Shown here: positions 17,769 to 25,966 of the stretch, one piece after another
Layout of the letters: each line of letters starts with the position of its first letter
How positions within the stretch are numbered: the stretch's first letter is position 1
Assembly (NCBI GenBank): GCA_900107575.1
Contig: FNQX01000010.1
Span: 56,867 to 120,866 of the forward strand
Length of the DNA stretch: 64,000 nt
Direction: 5' to 3'
From: Lachnospiraceae bacterium NK3A20
Lineage (GTDB): Bacteria; Bacillota; Clostridia; Lachnospirales; Lachnospiraceae
Notes under the pieces: generated by a model
The model's database searches: none
The model's input: only the letters and a program-made list of their open reading frames with translations
What the model was told of the DNA's origin: nothing
Made by a program: the position numbers and the translations under genes

Positions 17769-17894
17769 GAGAATTGCCTTTCTTTGTTAGATAAACATTG
17801 TTGTCAGACGATGCGATATTACATCAGACTAGTTTTGAAAGTCAAATGATTGACACGCACCTTGGTCTGTTCTATGCTACTCGCAGCAAATCAC

Positions 17895-17985
17895 ATAAGG
17901 CTGGGGGAGCAATTGCTGAGAACGGCTGCAGAGCAGCCGGACCCTTTTCACCTGACCCGGATAATACCGGCGTAGGGAAGCATCG
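17895..17985 (+). promoter_or_regulatory. TPP riboswitch (THI element)
   Basis: Conserved THI-box landmarks occur in order: GGGGGAGC, GCTGAGA, ACCCTTT, ACCTGA, CCGGATAATACCGGCGTAGGGAA. The gap between P3 arms holds the usual variable hairpin GGCTGCAGAGCAGCC. It lies about 125 bases before thiT, a thiamine transporter, which fits control by thiamine pyrophosphate. Confidence 0.95.
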
Positions 17986-18080
17986 CAGCGTTTCAGGGCA
18001 AGTTCTATTCTGGATAAGTTCTATTCAGGGCAAGTTCTGATGGAACAGCAGGACTTACTGACGAAGCTGCAACCGTATCC

Positions 18081-18102
18081 CCTCCTTACCATCTAAAGGA
18101 GG
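18081..18102 (+). promoter_or_regulatory. SD-sequestering hairpin of thiT
   Basis: CCTCCTT (18081-18087) pairs with AAGGAGG (18096-18102), the Shine-Dalgarno sequence of thiT, around an eight-base loop. This is the expected off-state of a translational TPP switch. No U-tract follows, so control is more likely at initiation of translation than by transcription termination. Confidence 0.75.
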
Positions 18103-18108
18103 ATTTTT

Positions 18109-18675
18109 ATGTCTAAGAATGTGAGAATCATTGTCTTTTCGGCTGCGTGCATCGCACTCGCCTGCGTCACCAGCATGATCAAGGTGTTCGAGTTCCCGAC
18201 CGGCGGCGCGATCACCCTCTGCTCCATGCTGTTCGCGGCTCTGCCCGGGTTTTTCTTCGGGCCGGTTGTCGGTATCATCTCCGGAATCGTATACGGTGTT
18301 CTGCAATTCATCCTGGGACCCTACGTTCTGACACCTGTCCAGGTCCTGCTCGACTACCCGCTGGCATTCGGCGCCGCGGGCATTGCGGGCTTCTGGCACA
18401 GTCAGCCGCACGGACTGCTCAAGGGGTATCTGGCGGGCTGCGCGGGCAGATGGTTCTTCTCGTTTCTGTCCGGCTGGATTTTCTTTGGTGAATACGCGTG
18501 GGAAGGCTGGAATGGTGCCGCCTATTCTGCTGTTTACAACATCATTTACATCGGCGCGGAGGCGATCATCACGGTGATCATCGTTTCGATTCCGGCAGTC
18601 GCGAAGGCGATCAGCAGAGTGAAACAGACAGCGCTCGGCGGGGATGCTGCACAGCCTCGTTCCGCAGCGCAGTAA
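18109..18675 (+). CDS. thiT: ECF transporter S component for thiamine (ThiT)
   Basis: 188 residues with six hydrophobic segments. The ThiT family marks are FEFPTGGAITLCSMLFAALPG (near 28-48), GIVYGVLQF, and LDYPLAFGAAGIAGFW (near 84-99), which form the thiamine pocket, and a C-terminal stretch with conserved WEGWNGAAYS. It binds thiamine in the membrane and docks with the shared ECF ATPase/T module encoded elsewhere. The upstream TPP riboswitch and SD-sequestering hairpin confirm the substrate. A hairpin terminator follows, so it is monocistronic. Confidence 0.95.
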   Translation: MSKNVRIIVFSAACIALACVTSMIKVFEFPTGGAITLCSMLFAALPGFFFGPVVGIISGIVYGVLQFILGPYVLTPVQVLLDYPLAFGAAGIAGFWHSQPHGLLKGYLAGCAGRWFFSFLSGWIFFGEYAWEGWNGAAYSAVYNIIYIGAEAIITVIIVSIPAVAKAISRVKQTALGGDAAQPRSAAQ

Positions 18676-18710
18676 TTTGCGGAATAACTATTGTTTTGAT
18701 ATATTCTAAC

Positions 18711-18746
18711 GCGGATGTGGCACGGCGCTGCATCCGCATATTTTTT
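18711..18746 (+). terminator. Terminator after thiT
   Basis: GCGGATG pairs with CATCCGC around an inner GC-rich loop, followed by ATATTTTTT. It lies 36 bases after the stop and just before the SD of the HAD gene. Confidence 0.8.
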
Positions 18747-18769
18747 GCACTGTTTGGAAGGAATGAGGC

Positions 18770-19450
18770 ATGAACAGATTTCAACACATTTTATTCGATC
18801 TTGACGGAACGCTGTCGGAGTCGGCAGAGGGCATCACGAAGTCTGTCCAGTATGCTCTTCGCAGCGTTGGCATAGAAGAACCTGATCTGCATGAGCTGGA
18901 GACCTTCGTGGGTCCGCCGCTCAATGTGGAATTCCAGAGGCGGTACCATTTCGATGATGCGACGTGTGAAGCTGTGATCCGCAAGTACCGGGAACGCTAC
19001 AGCGAGGTGGGAATCTTTGAGTGCCGCCTTTACGACGGGATCCCCGAAACGCTCAGGGATCTGCGGGAGCAGGGGGCGACGCTGGCGGTCGCATCCAGCA
19101 AGCCGGAAATCTTCGTGCACAGGATCATGGAACATTTTGATGTTGCGCAGTATTTCTCTGTCATGCGCGGCAGTCGGATGGAAGATGAGATGAAAAATAA
19201 GGCAGGGAGCGACAACAAAGAACGCGTGGTACGCGCAGCATTGGCGGATCTGGGCGCTGCTGCAACGAAAGGCAGCACGGCGATGGTCGGCGATCGCAGC
19301 TTCGATATCCTGGGTGCGTTGCACAATGGCGTGACGCCGGTGGGTGTAACCTTTGGCTACGGCAGCAGGCAGGAACTGGAAGAGGCGGGAGCAGAGCCTT
19401 CCCTGATCGCGGAGAGCGTCGAGGAGCTGAGACGCATTCTCATGGCGTAA
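18770..19450 (+). CDS. HAD-superfamily phosphatase, phosphoglycolate phosphatase-like
   Basis: 226 residues. HAD motif I is FDLDGTLSESAEG (near 8-20, nucleophile Asp), motif II VASSKPE (near 104-110), and motifs III/IV lie around VRAALADLG and VGDRSFDILGALHNG (near 167-181). A helical cap domain fills about 20-85, as in the Gph/PGP and pyrophosphatase subgroup. It hydrolyses a small phosphate ester in the cytoplasm. SD GGAAGGAA precedes the ATG. Which ester (phosphoglycolate, nucleotide, other) cannot be read. Confidence 0.87.
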   Translation: MNRFQHILFDLDGTLSESAEGITKSVQYALRSVGIEEPDLHELETFVGPPLNVEFQRRYHFDDATCEAVIRKYRERYSEVGIFECRLYDGIPETLRDLREQGATLAVASSKPEIFVHRIMEHFDVAQYFSVMRGSRMEDEMKNKAGSDNKERVVRAALADLGAAATKGSTAMVGDRSFDILGALHNGVTPVGVTFGYGSRQELEEAGAEPSLIAESVEELRRILMA

Positions 19451-19473
19451 CCGATATCAAATGTAACATCTCG

Positions 19474-19548
19474 GGTATCTGTTCAGTACAGCCCGAGGCA
19501 CTTGCTACTGAGGGCGTATCAAAGTAGATATTCAGCAGGCAGGCCGCA
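19474..19548. repeat. Dispersed repeat family R2, copy 2
   Basis: GGTATCTGTTCAG followed by the 37-base block 19512-19548 that matches 17099-17135 at 32 of 37 positions. It lies 24 bases after the HAD gene. On the minus strand it falls in a 67-codon open frame (19440-19643) reading CGIAACLLNIYFDTP; I do not consider that frame a proven gene. The rest of the 251-base gap shows only short palindromes. Confidence 0.6.
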
Positions 19549-19701
19549 ATTCCGCATTGCTTAATATTTGTGCAGCAAAAGCTGCATGTGCATCGGTGAA
19601 CTGCCCGATGACACGATTCACGTGAGATTGCATTCGCGAGCAATTACCTATGCGAGAACTCGCCTGCGGGCGCCGCAAGTGCACGGCGCGGGGTGTATAA
19701 A

Positions 19702-20571
19702 ATGACTAACCAAGACAACAGAAAAGATAATTTGTTTGCCCTGGCTGTCGCGCTCCTGCCGTTTCTGATCTTTGCGGCAGTGTATGAAATTGCGGTGGCT
19801 ATCCTTGAGATGGGCTGGAATCGCCTGCTCCAAAGCCCTTCACTGAATACTGCCTTTGCGGGTTTCCTTACGAGTGTTCCCGATGTGCAGGCGATCATTA
19901 CAGCGATTGCAATGGCCTGTGGACTCCTTGCGATTCTCCGCACAGCTGGCAGCGAGATCCGCGCTTATACAACAGTGGCGCGTTCTACGCGGCATCCGCA
20001 AGCGAAATCGCTGGAGCGATTCACCGCGCGGCAGGCATCTTTTGCAGTCCGCGCAATCTGGTTTGTCAGCACTCTGGCACTTGCGATTGGGATCAATCTC
20101 CTCCTCTCGCTCACGGGTGCTGTGCGCCTTGCGGGCGGTGCCTCGACGGTGACTGGGCAAACGGAACTGCTGCCGGGACTTACGATCTACGGCATCTTCA
20201 CACCATTTGTGGAGGAGAGCGTATTCCGCGGCACGGTGTATGCCAGACTGCGCCGTCTGCTGCCGGCACCACACAGCCTGATCATCAGTATGATCTTCTC
20301 GGGCCTTATGTTTGCCATCTGGCACGGGAACCTGCCGCAGGGGTGCTACGCGCTCCTTCTGGGGATCATCTTCGCCGCCTTCTATGAATGGACCGGGAAT
20401 TTCGTCGCGGTGGTATTCCTGCACGCGGCAGTGAATATGGTAATGCTGCTCTTATCCCAGCTGGGGGTGTATAATAATTTCTGCACACCGGCGTGGTGTG
20501 TCACTTTTCTCGCAGTCGGAGCGGTGGGCTTCGGCTGTCTGTTCCAGATCTTAAAGCGGAATAAGGGATAG
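19702..20571 (+). CDS. CPBP family intramembrane metalloprotease
   Basis: About 289 residues with eight hydrophobic segments. The Abi/CAAX-protease motifs are present: EESVFRGTVYARLRR (EExxxR, motif 1), IWHGNLPQG (His, motif 2) and FLHAAVNMV (HxxxN, motif 3), all in the C-terminal half, giving a Glu/His metal site within the membrane. These proteins process prenylated or bacteriocin-related peptides or act in self-immunity. I choose the ATG at 19702, nine bases inside the longest frame, because a GGGGTG lies six bases upstream. It stands alone; no bacteriocin gene is visible nearby. Confidence 0.88.
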   Translation: MTNQDNRKDNLFALAVALLPFLIFAAVYEIAVAILEMGWNRLLQSPSLNTAFAGFLTSVPDVQAIITAIAMACGLLAILRTAGSEIRAYTTVARSTRHPQAKSLERFTARQASFAVRAIWFVSTLALAIGINLLLSLTGAVRLAGGASTVTGQTELLPGLTIYGIFTPFVEESVFRGTVYARLRRLLPAPHSLIISMIFSGLMFAIWHGNLPQGCYALLLGIIFAAFYEWTGNFVAVVFLHAAVNMVMLLLSQLGVYNNFCTPAWCVTFLAVGAVGFGCLFQILKRNKG

Positions 20572-20634
20572 GGTATCCAGGCCGGAACCTTTTCCGCGTC
20601 ATGAAGATGGCACCGGAGTCGGAGGACTCATGAA

Positions 20635-21618
20635 ATGAATGACAGAAGGCATTCGGGGAAGATCCCGGCGCGTCTGGTACCTGTACTGACGGCCGTGATC
20701 TTTTTCGTTGCACTGACCGGCATCGTCAGGGCAGAAAACAACAGGCGCAGCGCAGCAACAGAATTTGAAGAACTACAACCGTATTTGCAGGAAGTGCATG
20801 ACGGAGGTGAGAGCCGCGGGGATATTGCGGGCTATTACGAGAATGAGAGTATAGAAGATTCAGGTAACAATATTAAGAACGAGAACGGAGAGAATATGGC
20901 GGGCAGCGGCGAGAGCGAGAATGGCGGGAAAATTGTCGGCAGTAGGGGTGAGACAAAGTCACTTGACAGTGCTGACGAAAGTGAGAACTCAGAACAAGGA
21001 GATCTACCTCATGAGCGATCGTGGAAGGGAGCCGATCTCCAGGCAGATTGCGACGGCCTCCGACACATCAATCCGGATTTTGTCTGTGTGCTGGACATTC
21101 CGGCACTGGAACTTAACTATCCTGTTGTGGCAGGGCGTGACAATGAGGAGTATCTTCATCTGACATTTGAGCGGAGGGAGAATCCGTGCGGCTGCCTTTT
21201 CCTCGACAGCAACGCGGACAGCCGGCTGCGTGATCCGCACACCTTCCTCTTCGGGCACAATATGCGGGATGGGAGTATGTTCGGGAGCCTCAAAAGGTTC
21301 TATGAAGAGCCGGACCTTGTTACGAAAGAGCCGTATTTCTATCTCGTGGGAGAAGAGGGGACGTTTGTTTACCGGATTTTTGCCTTCGGACCTGTGGGAG
21401 TGGACGATGAGAAGGTATATTCCTATATTAGTACGGATGAGGAGTACAGAGACTTTTGCCATAACCTTTGCGGCAGTGCCTGGTATTATGACCGGGATAA
21501 GGAGGCGGATACTGCGCTGGAGCGGCATCGGTCCATTGTGACGCTCTCCACCTGTTACGGGACAGACCATGTGCAGAACTTCGCGGTTCACGGCGTGCAG
21601 GTCGGGGGAAATAGGTAA
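20635..21618 (+). CDS. Class B sortase with long acidic linker
   Basis: 327 residues. A membrane anchor (about 13-33) is followed by an extracellular low-complexity stretch (about 55-130) rich in Gly, Ser, Glu and Asn, then the sortase B fold: FVCVLDIPALELNYPVVAG, catalytic His in LFGHNMRDGSMFG and catalytic Cys in VTLSTCYG near 305. It should cleave sorting signals and join surface proteins to peptidoglycan or pilins. The residue normally Arg shortly after the Cys appears as Asn (HVQNFAVHG), see findings. No sortase substrate with LPxTG/NPxTG is visible in the window, so it is probably a housekeeping enzyme with distant targets. Confidence 0.88.
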   Translation: MNDRRHSGKIPARLVPVLTAVIFFVALTGIVRAENNRRSAATEFEELQPYLQEVHDGGESRGDIAGYYENESIEDSGNNIKNENGENMAGSGESENGGKIVGSRGETKSLDSADESENSEQGDLPHERSWKGADLQADCDGLRHINPDFVCVLDIPALELNYPVVAGRDNEEYLHLTFERRENPCGCLFLDSNADSRLRDPHTFLFGHNMRDGSMFGSLKRFYEEPDLVTKEPYFYLVGEEGTFVYRIFAFGPVGVDDEKVYSYISTDEEYRDFCHNLCGSAWYYDRDKEADTALERHRSIVTLSTCYGTDHVQNFAVHGVQVGGNR

Positions 21619-21625
21619 TTTTTAC

Positions 21626-21655
21626 TTGCGCATCGTCCGCGGGCGGTGCTATACT
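21626..21655 (+). promoter_or_regulatory. Promoter of the rpmE leader
   Basis: TTGCGC (21626-21631), an 18-base spacer and TATACT (21650-21655). The predicted transcript starts near 21662 and leaves a leader of about 190 bases before rpmE. Confidence 0.65.
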
Positions 21656-21661
21656 AATACA

Positions 21662-21850
21662 GCTGCCCGGGTGAAACCATGGCAGCACACCGTTAACAGC
21701 ATCCGCTGCGGAGGTCAAGTCGTCTACGGGACTTATACCGGTTCTCCGGCAACGTCGGTCGCAAGATTCGCAGTCCATAGCCGAATATTCCATGTGGGTG
21801 AGTGAATGATAGATCATTCACGAGAGCACTTACACGAAGGAGGAAGTAAT
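21662..21850 (+). promoter_or_regulatory. Structured leader of rpmE, candidate L31 autoregulatory element
   Basis: The 190-base untranslated leader contains GCTGCC/GGCAGC, AAGTC/GACTT and a perfect GTGAATGAT/ATCATTCAC hairpin (21802-21821) placed 16 bases before the SD AAGGAGGAAG. L31 leaders controlled by the ribosomal protein itself are known in several phyla. Whether this belongs to one of those classes cannot be decided by eye. It does not match TPP, SAM, cobalamin or c-di-GMP aptamers. Confidence 0.45.
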
Positions 21851-22051
21851 ATGAGAACAGAGATTCAGCCGAAGTATTATGAGTGCAAGGTTACTTGCAA
21901 CTGCGGTAATACTTTCACGACCGGTTCCACCGTACCGGAGATCCACGTCGAGGTCTGCTCCAAGTGCCATCCGTTCTACACTGGCCAGCAGAGAGCGAAC
22001 TCCGCAAAGGGTCGTATCGATAAGTTCAACAGAAAATACGGTCTTGCATAA
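21851..22051 (+). CDS. rpmE: 50S ribosomal protein L31 (zinc-binding type)
   Basis: 66 residues: MRTEIQPKYYECKVTCNCGN at the start and YTGQQRANSAKGRIDKFNRK near the end are diagnostic of bL31. The cysteines CNC and CSKC form the zinc site of the C+ form, so no zinc-free paralogue is implied here. I choose the ATG at 21851, with AAGGAGG eight bases upstream; an earlier in-frame ATG at 21806 would add residues foreign to L31. A terminator follows. It stands before yqhQ-prmC-prfA, the common order in clostridia. Confidence 0.97.
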   Translation: MRTEIQPKYYECKVTCNCGNTFTTGSTVPEIHVEVCSKCHPFYTGQQRANSAKGRIDKFNRKYGLA

Positions 22052-22085
22052 TCGGATCCGTTCGATACAAGGGAAACTAAAAAGA

Positions 22086-22114
22086 CTGGGGCAGAGGTTG
22101 CCTCAGCCTTTTTT
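22086..22114 (+). terminator. Terminator after rpmE
   Basis: CTGGGGCA pairs with TGCCTCAG (one G.T) and is followed by CC and six T. Confidence 0.8.
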
Positions 22115-22179
22115 CGTGTTTATAATATTCACCATGGTGTCGCGCTCCCGTGCAAAACTGCGGCATATCGGAGAACGGA

Positions 22180-23142
22180 ATGGCTAAGACCAGGAACAGA
22201 CAACAACATTATTCCGGCATCGGCGGTCAGGCGGTGCTCGAAGGCGTCATGATGCGCAACAGGGACCTTGTAGCGATCGCCGTGCGCAAGCCGAATCAGG
22301 AGATTGAGGTCGAGGTGGATGAACACCACGGCATCCTGGAAGGGACGATTTGGACGAAAATCCCGTTTATCCGCGGTATTTTCGTATTTATTGACTCATT
22401 GGTTCTGGGAATTCGCAGCACCAGCTTCTCGGCACAGTTCTACGATGACGAGGAAGGGGCTGATCTGGTCAGTGAAGAACGCAGAGCCAGGCGGGACAAG
22501 GTGACAACGGCAGTCACGACAGTCATTTCTTTCGCGTTGGCTGTCGGCATTTTCGTACTGCTGCCTTACTGGCTGACGAGTCTTGTGGACTCCTATATTC
22601 GCAGCGAGGCTTTCCTCTCTGTGATGGAGGGTGTGATTCGTATTGCCATTTTCCTCATCTATGTCCTCCTCCTTTCCGGCATGAAGGACATCCGGAGGCT
22701 GTATCAGTACCACGGCGCGGAACACAAGTGTATCAACTGCATTGAGCGGGGCAAGCCGCTGACGCTTCATTATGTACAGGACAGCTCCCGTTTCCATAAA
22801 AGGTGTGGCACGAGTTTCATTTTCCTCGTCATGATCGTGAGCATCATTCTGTTCTTCTTCATCCGGGTGGATTCCCACGTGATGAGAGTGGTCCTGCGGC
22901 TCGTCTTCATCCCTGTGGTCGCCGGTATTTCCTATGAGCTGATCCGGCTGGCTGGCAGGTACGACAATATTTTCGTCCGCCTGATCTCGGCACCGGGCGT
23001 CTGGCTGCAGCACATCACAACGAAGGAGCCGGACGCACAGATGATCGAAGTCGGGATTGCGTCCGTCGAGGCGGTATTCGACTGGAAGTCCTACCTGGTT
23101 GATGAATTCGGCTGGGATGAGAATGAATTGAATGAGCTCTAG
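22180..23142 (+). CDS. DUF1385 membrane protein (YqhQ-like)
   Basis: 320 residues. The family hallmarks are GIGGQAVLEGVMMRN at the N-terminus (near 10-24) and YHGAEHKCINCIERG (near 178-192) with clustered Cys/His that could bind metal, followed by RFHKRCGTSFIFLVM. Four to five membrane segments lie between about 105 and 265. The role is unknown; in Firmicutes this family is regularly next to rpmE, prmC and prfA, as here. I choose the ATG at 22180 behind GGAG; a GTG ten codons upstream lacks an SD. Its last 11 bases overlap prmC. Confidence 0.88.
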   Translation: MAKTRNRQQHYSGIGGQAVLEGVMMRNRDLVAIAVRKPNQEIEVEVDEHHGILEGTIWTKIPFIRGIFVFIDSLVLGIRSTSFSAQFYDDEEGADLVSEERRARRDKVTTAVTTVISFALAVGIFVLLPYWLTSLVDSYIRSEAFLSVMEGVIRIAIFLIYVLLLSGMKDIRRLYQYHGAEHKCINCIERGKPLTLHYVQDSSRFHKRCGTSFIFLVMIVSIILFFFIRVDSHVMRVVLRLVFIPVVAGISYELIRLAGRYDNIFVRLISAPGVWLQHITTKEPDAQMIEVGIASVEAVFDWKSYLVDEFGWDENELNEL

Positions 23143-24079
23143 CATGATCACCTACGGACAGCTGTATGAAGAAGGCAGACGTATCCTGGGAGAAATGCCG
23201 GAAGGAGATCTCGATGCGAGGCTGCTCCTCGAAGAAGTCTGCGGAACCACTCTGCAGACTCTTCTTGTATATCCGGATCAGTCAATCAGCGAGGAAAAGG
23301 CTGATGAATACAGGACTCTGCTGGCAAGGCGAAGAGGGCGGGAGCCACTCTCGGTCATCCTGGGCCACGCGGATTTCATGGGGCTTACCTTCCGCGTGAC
23401 GCGCGACGTATTGAAACCGGAACAGGATACGGAAATCCTGGTGGAGGAAGCGATACGGCGGATTGAGGATCCCGCGTTCCTTAAAAAACAGCAGGCAGGC
23501 CTGAAACCATTGCGTATTCTGGATCTGTGCACCGGCTCCGGCTGTATCATTCTCTCTGTCCTCCACTATTTAATGGAAGATAAGAAGCTTGCAATCGCAG
23601 GAATTGACCGGATTGATACGGTAGCCTGTGACCTTTCGGAAAAGGCGCTGGCCATCGCGGCAGAGAATGCGGAGAATCTTGGCTGGAAGCGCAGCGGAGA
23701 GGTTTTTATGAATGGAAACGTGCGCCTTATGTTTTCGCAGGGGGATCTGTTCCAGGCGGTGCCGAGGGGAACGTTCCAGGCCATTCTCTCGAACCCACCC
23801 TATATTCCGGATGCGGTGATTGACACACTGGAGCCGGAGGTGAAGTTCGGCGAGCCGTACATGGCGCTCTCCGGCGGTGAGGACGGGCTGACCTTCTATC
23901 GCAGAATCGCGCAGGAGGTGCCGGCATACCTGGCTCCAGGTGGTTTCCTTCTCACGGAAATCGGGTATGATCAGGGAGAGAGCGTCCCGGAACTGTATGC
24001 TGAGGCGGGACTCTCCAATATCAGTGTGATGAAAGATTACGGTGGAAACAATCGCGTTGTCGCCGCGGAATTGAGGTAA
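23132..24079 (+). CDS. prmC: Release factor glutamine N5-methyltransferase
   Basis: 315 residues. The N-terminal helical domain (to about 95) is followed by a SAM-binding core ILDLCTGSGCIILSVLH (near 130-146) and the active-site NPPY in AILSNPPYIPDAV (near 220-232). It methylates the GGQ glutamine of RF1 and RF2, whose genes are both in this window (24083 and 9328). The frame overlaps yqhQ by 11 bases; an alternative ATG at 23144 would start after that gene's stop. prfA begins three bases after its stop, so enzyme and substrate are co-translated. Confidence 0.95.
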   Translation: MSSSMITYGQLYEEGRRILGEMPEGDLDARLLLEEVCGTTLQTLLVYPDQSISEEKADEYRTLLARRRGREPLSVILGHADFMGLTFRVTRDVLKPEQDTEILVEEAIRRIEDPAFLKKQQAGLKPLRILDLCTGSGCIILSVLHYLMEDKKLAIAGIDRIDTVACDLSEKALAIAAENAENLGWKRSGEVFMNGNVRLMFSQGDLFQAVPRGTFQAILSNPPYIPDAVIDTLEPEVKFGEPYMALSGGEDGLTFYRRIAQEVPAYLAPGGFLLTEIGYDQGESVPELYAEAGLSNISVMKDYGGNNRVVAAELR

Positions 24080-24082
24080 CAA

Positions 24083-25162
24083 ATGTTCGAGAATCTGGAG
24101 AATGTGGTACTTCGCTACGAGGACATTGCGAATGAGCTCGCAAGTCCCAATGTAACGGCGGATATGGATCGCTATACGAAGCTGTGCAAGGAACAGAACA
24201 GCCTGACACCGCTCGTGGAGAAATATAAGGAATACAAAAAGGCGCAGCAGGACATGGCAGATGCCGAGGAATTGATGAGCGGCGAGACGGATCCTGAGAT
24301 GAAAGAGATGGCCAGGGAGGAGTTCCAGGAGGCGAAGGACAAGGTGCCGGAGCTTGCGCAGGAACTGCGTGTCATGCTGATCCCGCAGGACCCGGATGAT
24401 GACAAGAACGTCATTATGGAGATTCGCGCCGGCGCCGGCGGTGATGAGGCGGCGTTGTTCGCGGCCGAAATTTACCGCATGTATGTGCATTACTGCGAGG
24501 GAAAAGGCTGGAAGTGTGTCGTGGATGACTTCGAAGAGAGCGGCATCGGCGGCATGAAATTCATTAACTTTACTGTTGTAGGTCAGGGCGCCTATCATAA
24601 GCTGAAATATGAGAGCGGCGTCCATCGCGTGCAGCGTGTGCCGGTGACGGAGTCGGGCGGACGCATTCACACATCGACCTGTTCGGTTGCGGTCATGCCG
24701 GAGGTTTCCGACGACATCAACATCGACATCCCGATGGAAGATGTCCGCATCGACATTACGAGAGCATCCGGCAACGGTGGCCAGGGAGTCAACACGACAG
24801 ACTCGGCCGTGCGTTTGACACATATTCCGACCGGAATAGTCATTTATTCTCAGACAGAACGCAGCCAGCTGCAGAATAAGAACAAAGCCTGGGCATTGCT
24901 GCGCTCCAAGCTCTACGACCTGGAGAAGCAGAAGCGTCACGACGAGGAGGCGGATCTGCGCCGCAGTCAGATCGGAACCGGAGACCGCTCGGAGAAGATC
25001 AGAACCTACAACTTCCCGCAGAGCAGAGTCACGGATCACAGGATCAAGCTGACAGTTTATAACCTGGACGATGTCATGAACGGAGACCTCGATGAGATCA
25101 TTGATCCGCTCATCACGGCAGACCAGGAAGCAAAGCTTTTGAAGATGGATCAGCAGAACTGA
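24083..25162 (+). CDS. prfA: Peptide chain release factor 1
   Basis: 359 residues. RF1 identity comes from PVT in [17 protein letters not shown] (recognition of UAG/UAA) and [18 protein letters not shown] with the GGQ loop that releases the peptide. Length and the [20 protein letters not shown] end are canonical. It follows prmC by three bases and precedes the HD-GYP gene by 18, suggesting one transcription unit from yqhQ to pheA. Confidence 0.97.
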   Translation: MFENLENVVLRYEDIANELASPNVTADMDRYTKLCKEQNSLTPLVEKYKEYKKAQQDMADAEELMSGETDPEMKEMAREEFQEAKDKVPELAQELRVMLIPQDPDDDKNVIMEIRAGAGGDEAALFAAEIYRMYVHYCEGKGWKCVVDDFEESGIGGMKFINFTVVGQGAYHKLKYESGVHRVQRVPVTESGGRIHTSTCSVAVMPEVSDDINIDIPMEDVRIDITRASGNGGQGVNTTDSAVRLTHIPTGIVIYSQTERSQLQNKNKAWALLRSKLYDLEKQKRHDEEADLRRSQIGTGDRSEKIRTYNFPQSRVTDHRIKLTVYNLDDVMNGDLDEIIDPLITADQEAKLLKMDQQN

Positions 25163-25180
25163 CGAAATGAGGATAAGCCG

Positions 25181-25954
25181 TTGATAACATTTTGCGTATA
25201 TGATCTGCTGCTGCAGATCGCATATGCGGAAGCTATGCCTGACAACCCGGAGATCACGACCGGTTCGCTCACGGCAAGACTCCTGCCTCACCAACAACAG
25301 GATCATCTCGTCCGGAGGCTGCTGCAGCGGTATCGACCGCTGCCGGCAATCTTCTCTGCGCTCGTACCGGATGCGCTGATGGAGATCTCACCGGGAGATG
25401 GCTTCGATATGGCCCGGTATTTCTCCGGCGTCATTGACCAGAAGGCTTCACCTGCGACCCGGCACTCACAGAAGATTGCTCTGATCGCAGCCAGAATGGC
25501 GAAATTCTATGGCTGGAATGAGGACAAGAAGGCGCAGTTCACGCTGGCAGCGGCCCTCCATGATACGGGCAAGCTCGTTGTCGCGAACAGGCTCCTGGAA
25601 AAGCCGTCGAAACTCACGTCAGATGAGTTTGACAGCATGAAGCTACACGCAAGATATACCTACGAAATCCTACGGTCTGTGCGTAAATTTGATCCTATCG
25701 GTCCGTGGGCCTGGAACCATCATGAGAAGCTGGATGGCTCGGGATATCCGTTCGGTCGAACGGCGTCAGAGCTTAGCTTTGAAGACCGGCTCCTCGCCTG
25801 CATTGATATTTATGAAGCGCTGCGCGAGAAACGCTCCTACAAAGAGACGATGACGCACCAGGAGGCGCTGGAGGAGCTGCGGCAGCAGGCGGATGCAGGC
25901 AAGATTGACGCAGACATCGTGGAAGACATCGGCAGATGCTATGCGAAGACGTGA
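25181..25954 (+). CDS. HD-GYP domain protein
   Basis: 257 residues from a TTG start. An N-terminal stretch (1-90) without recognised domain leads to an HD domain: RHSQKIALIAARMAKFYG (near 94-111), LHDTGKLVVANRLL (HD near 127) and NHHEKLDGSGYPFGR with the GYP triad near 178-192. The HD-GYP subgroup hydrolyses cyclic-di-GMP or related dinucleotides. There is no membrane segment or receiver domain, so what it senses is unknown. It is embedded between prfA and pheA (12 bases to pheA), an unusual place for a signalling enzyme. Confidence 0.85.
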   Translation: MITFCVYDLLLQIAYAEAMPDNPEITTGSLTARLLPHQQQDHLVRRLLQRYRPLPAIFSALVPDALMEISPGDGFDMARYFSGVIDQKASPATRHSQKIALIAARMAKFYGWNEDKKAQFTLAAALHDTGKLVVANRLLEKPSKLTSDEFDSMKLHARYTYEILRSVRKFDPIGPWAWNHHEKLDGSGYPFGRTASELSFEDRLLACIDIYEALREKRSYKETMTHQEALEELRQQADAGKIDADIVEDIGRCYAKT

Positions 25955-25966
25955 GGAGGGAGAGAT

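Noticed and set aside
19440..19643. 67-codon minus-strand frame between HAD and CPBP genes as a real gene
   Set aside because: No SD before its ATG; part of it is a repeat. Reported as a repeat and not as a gene.
21662..21800. Known riboswitch or tRNA in the rpmE leader
   Set aside because: No THI, SAM, cobalamin, c-di-GMP or M-box core and no T-loop GGTTCGA pattern; kept as a candidate L31 leader only.
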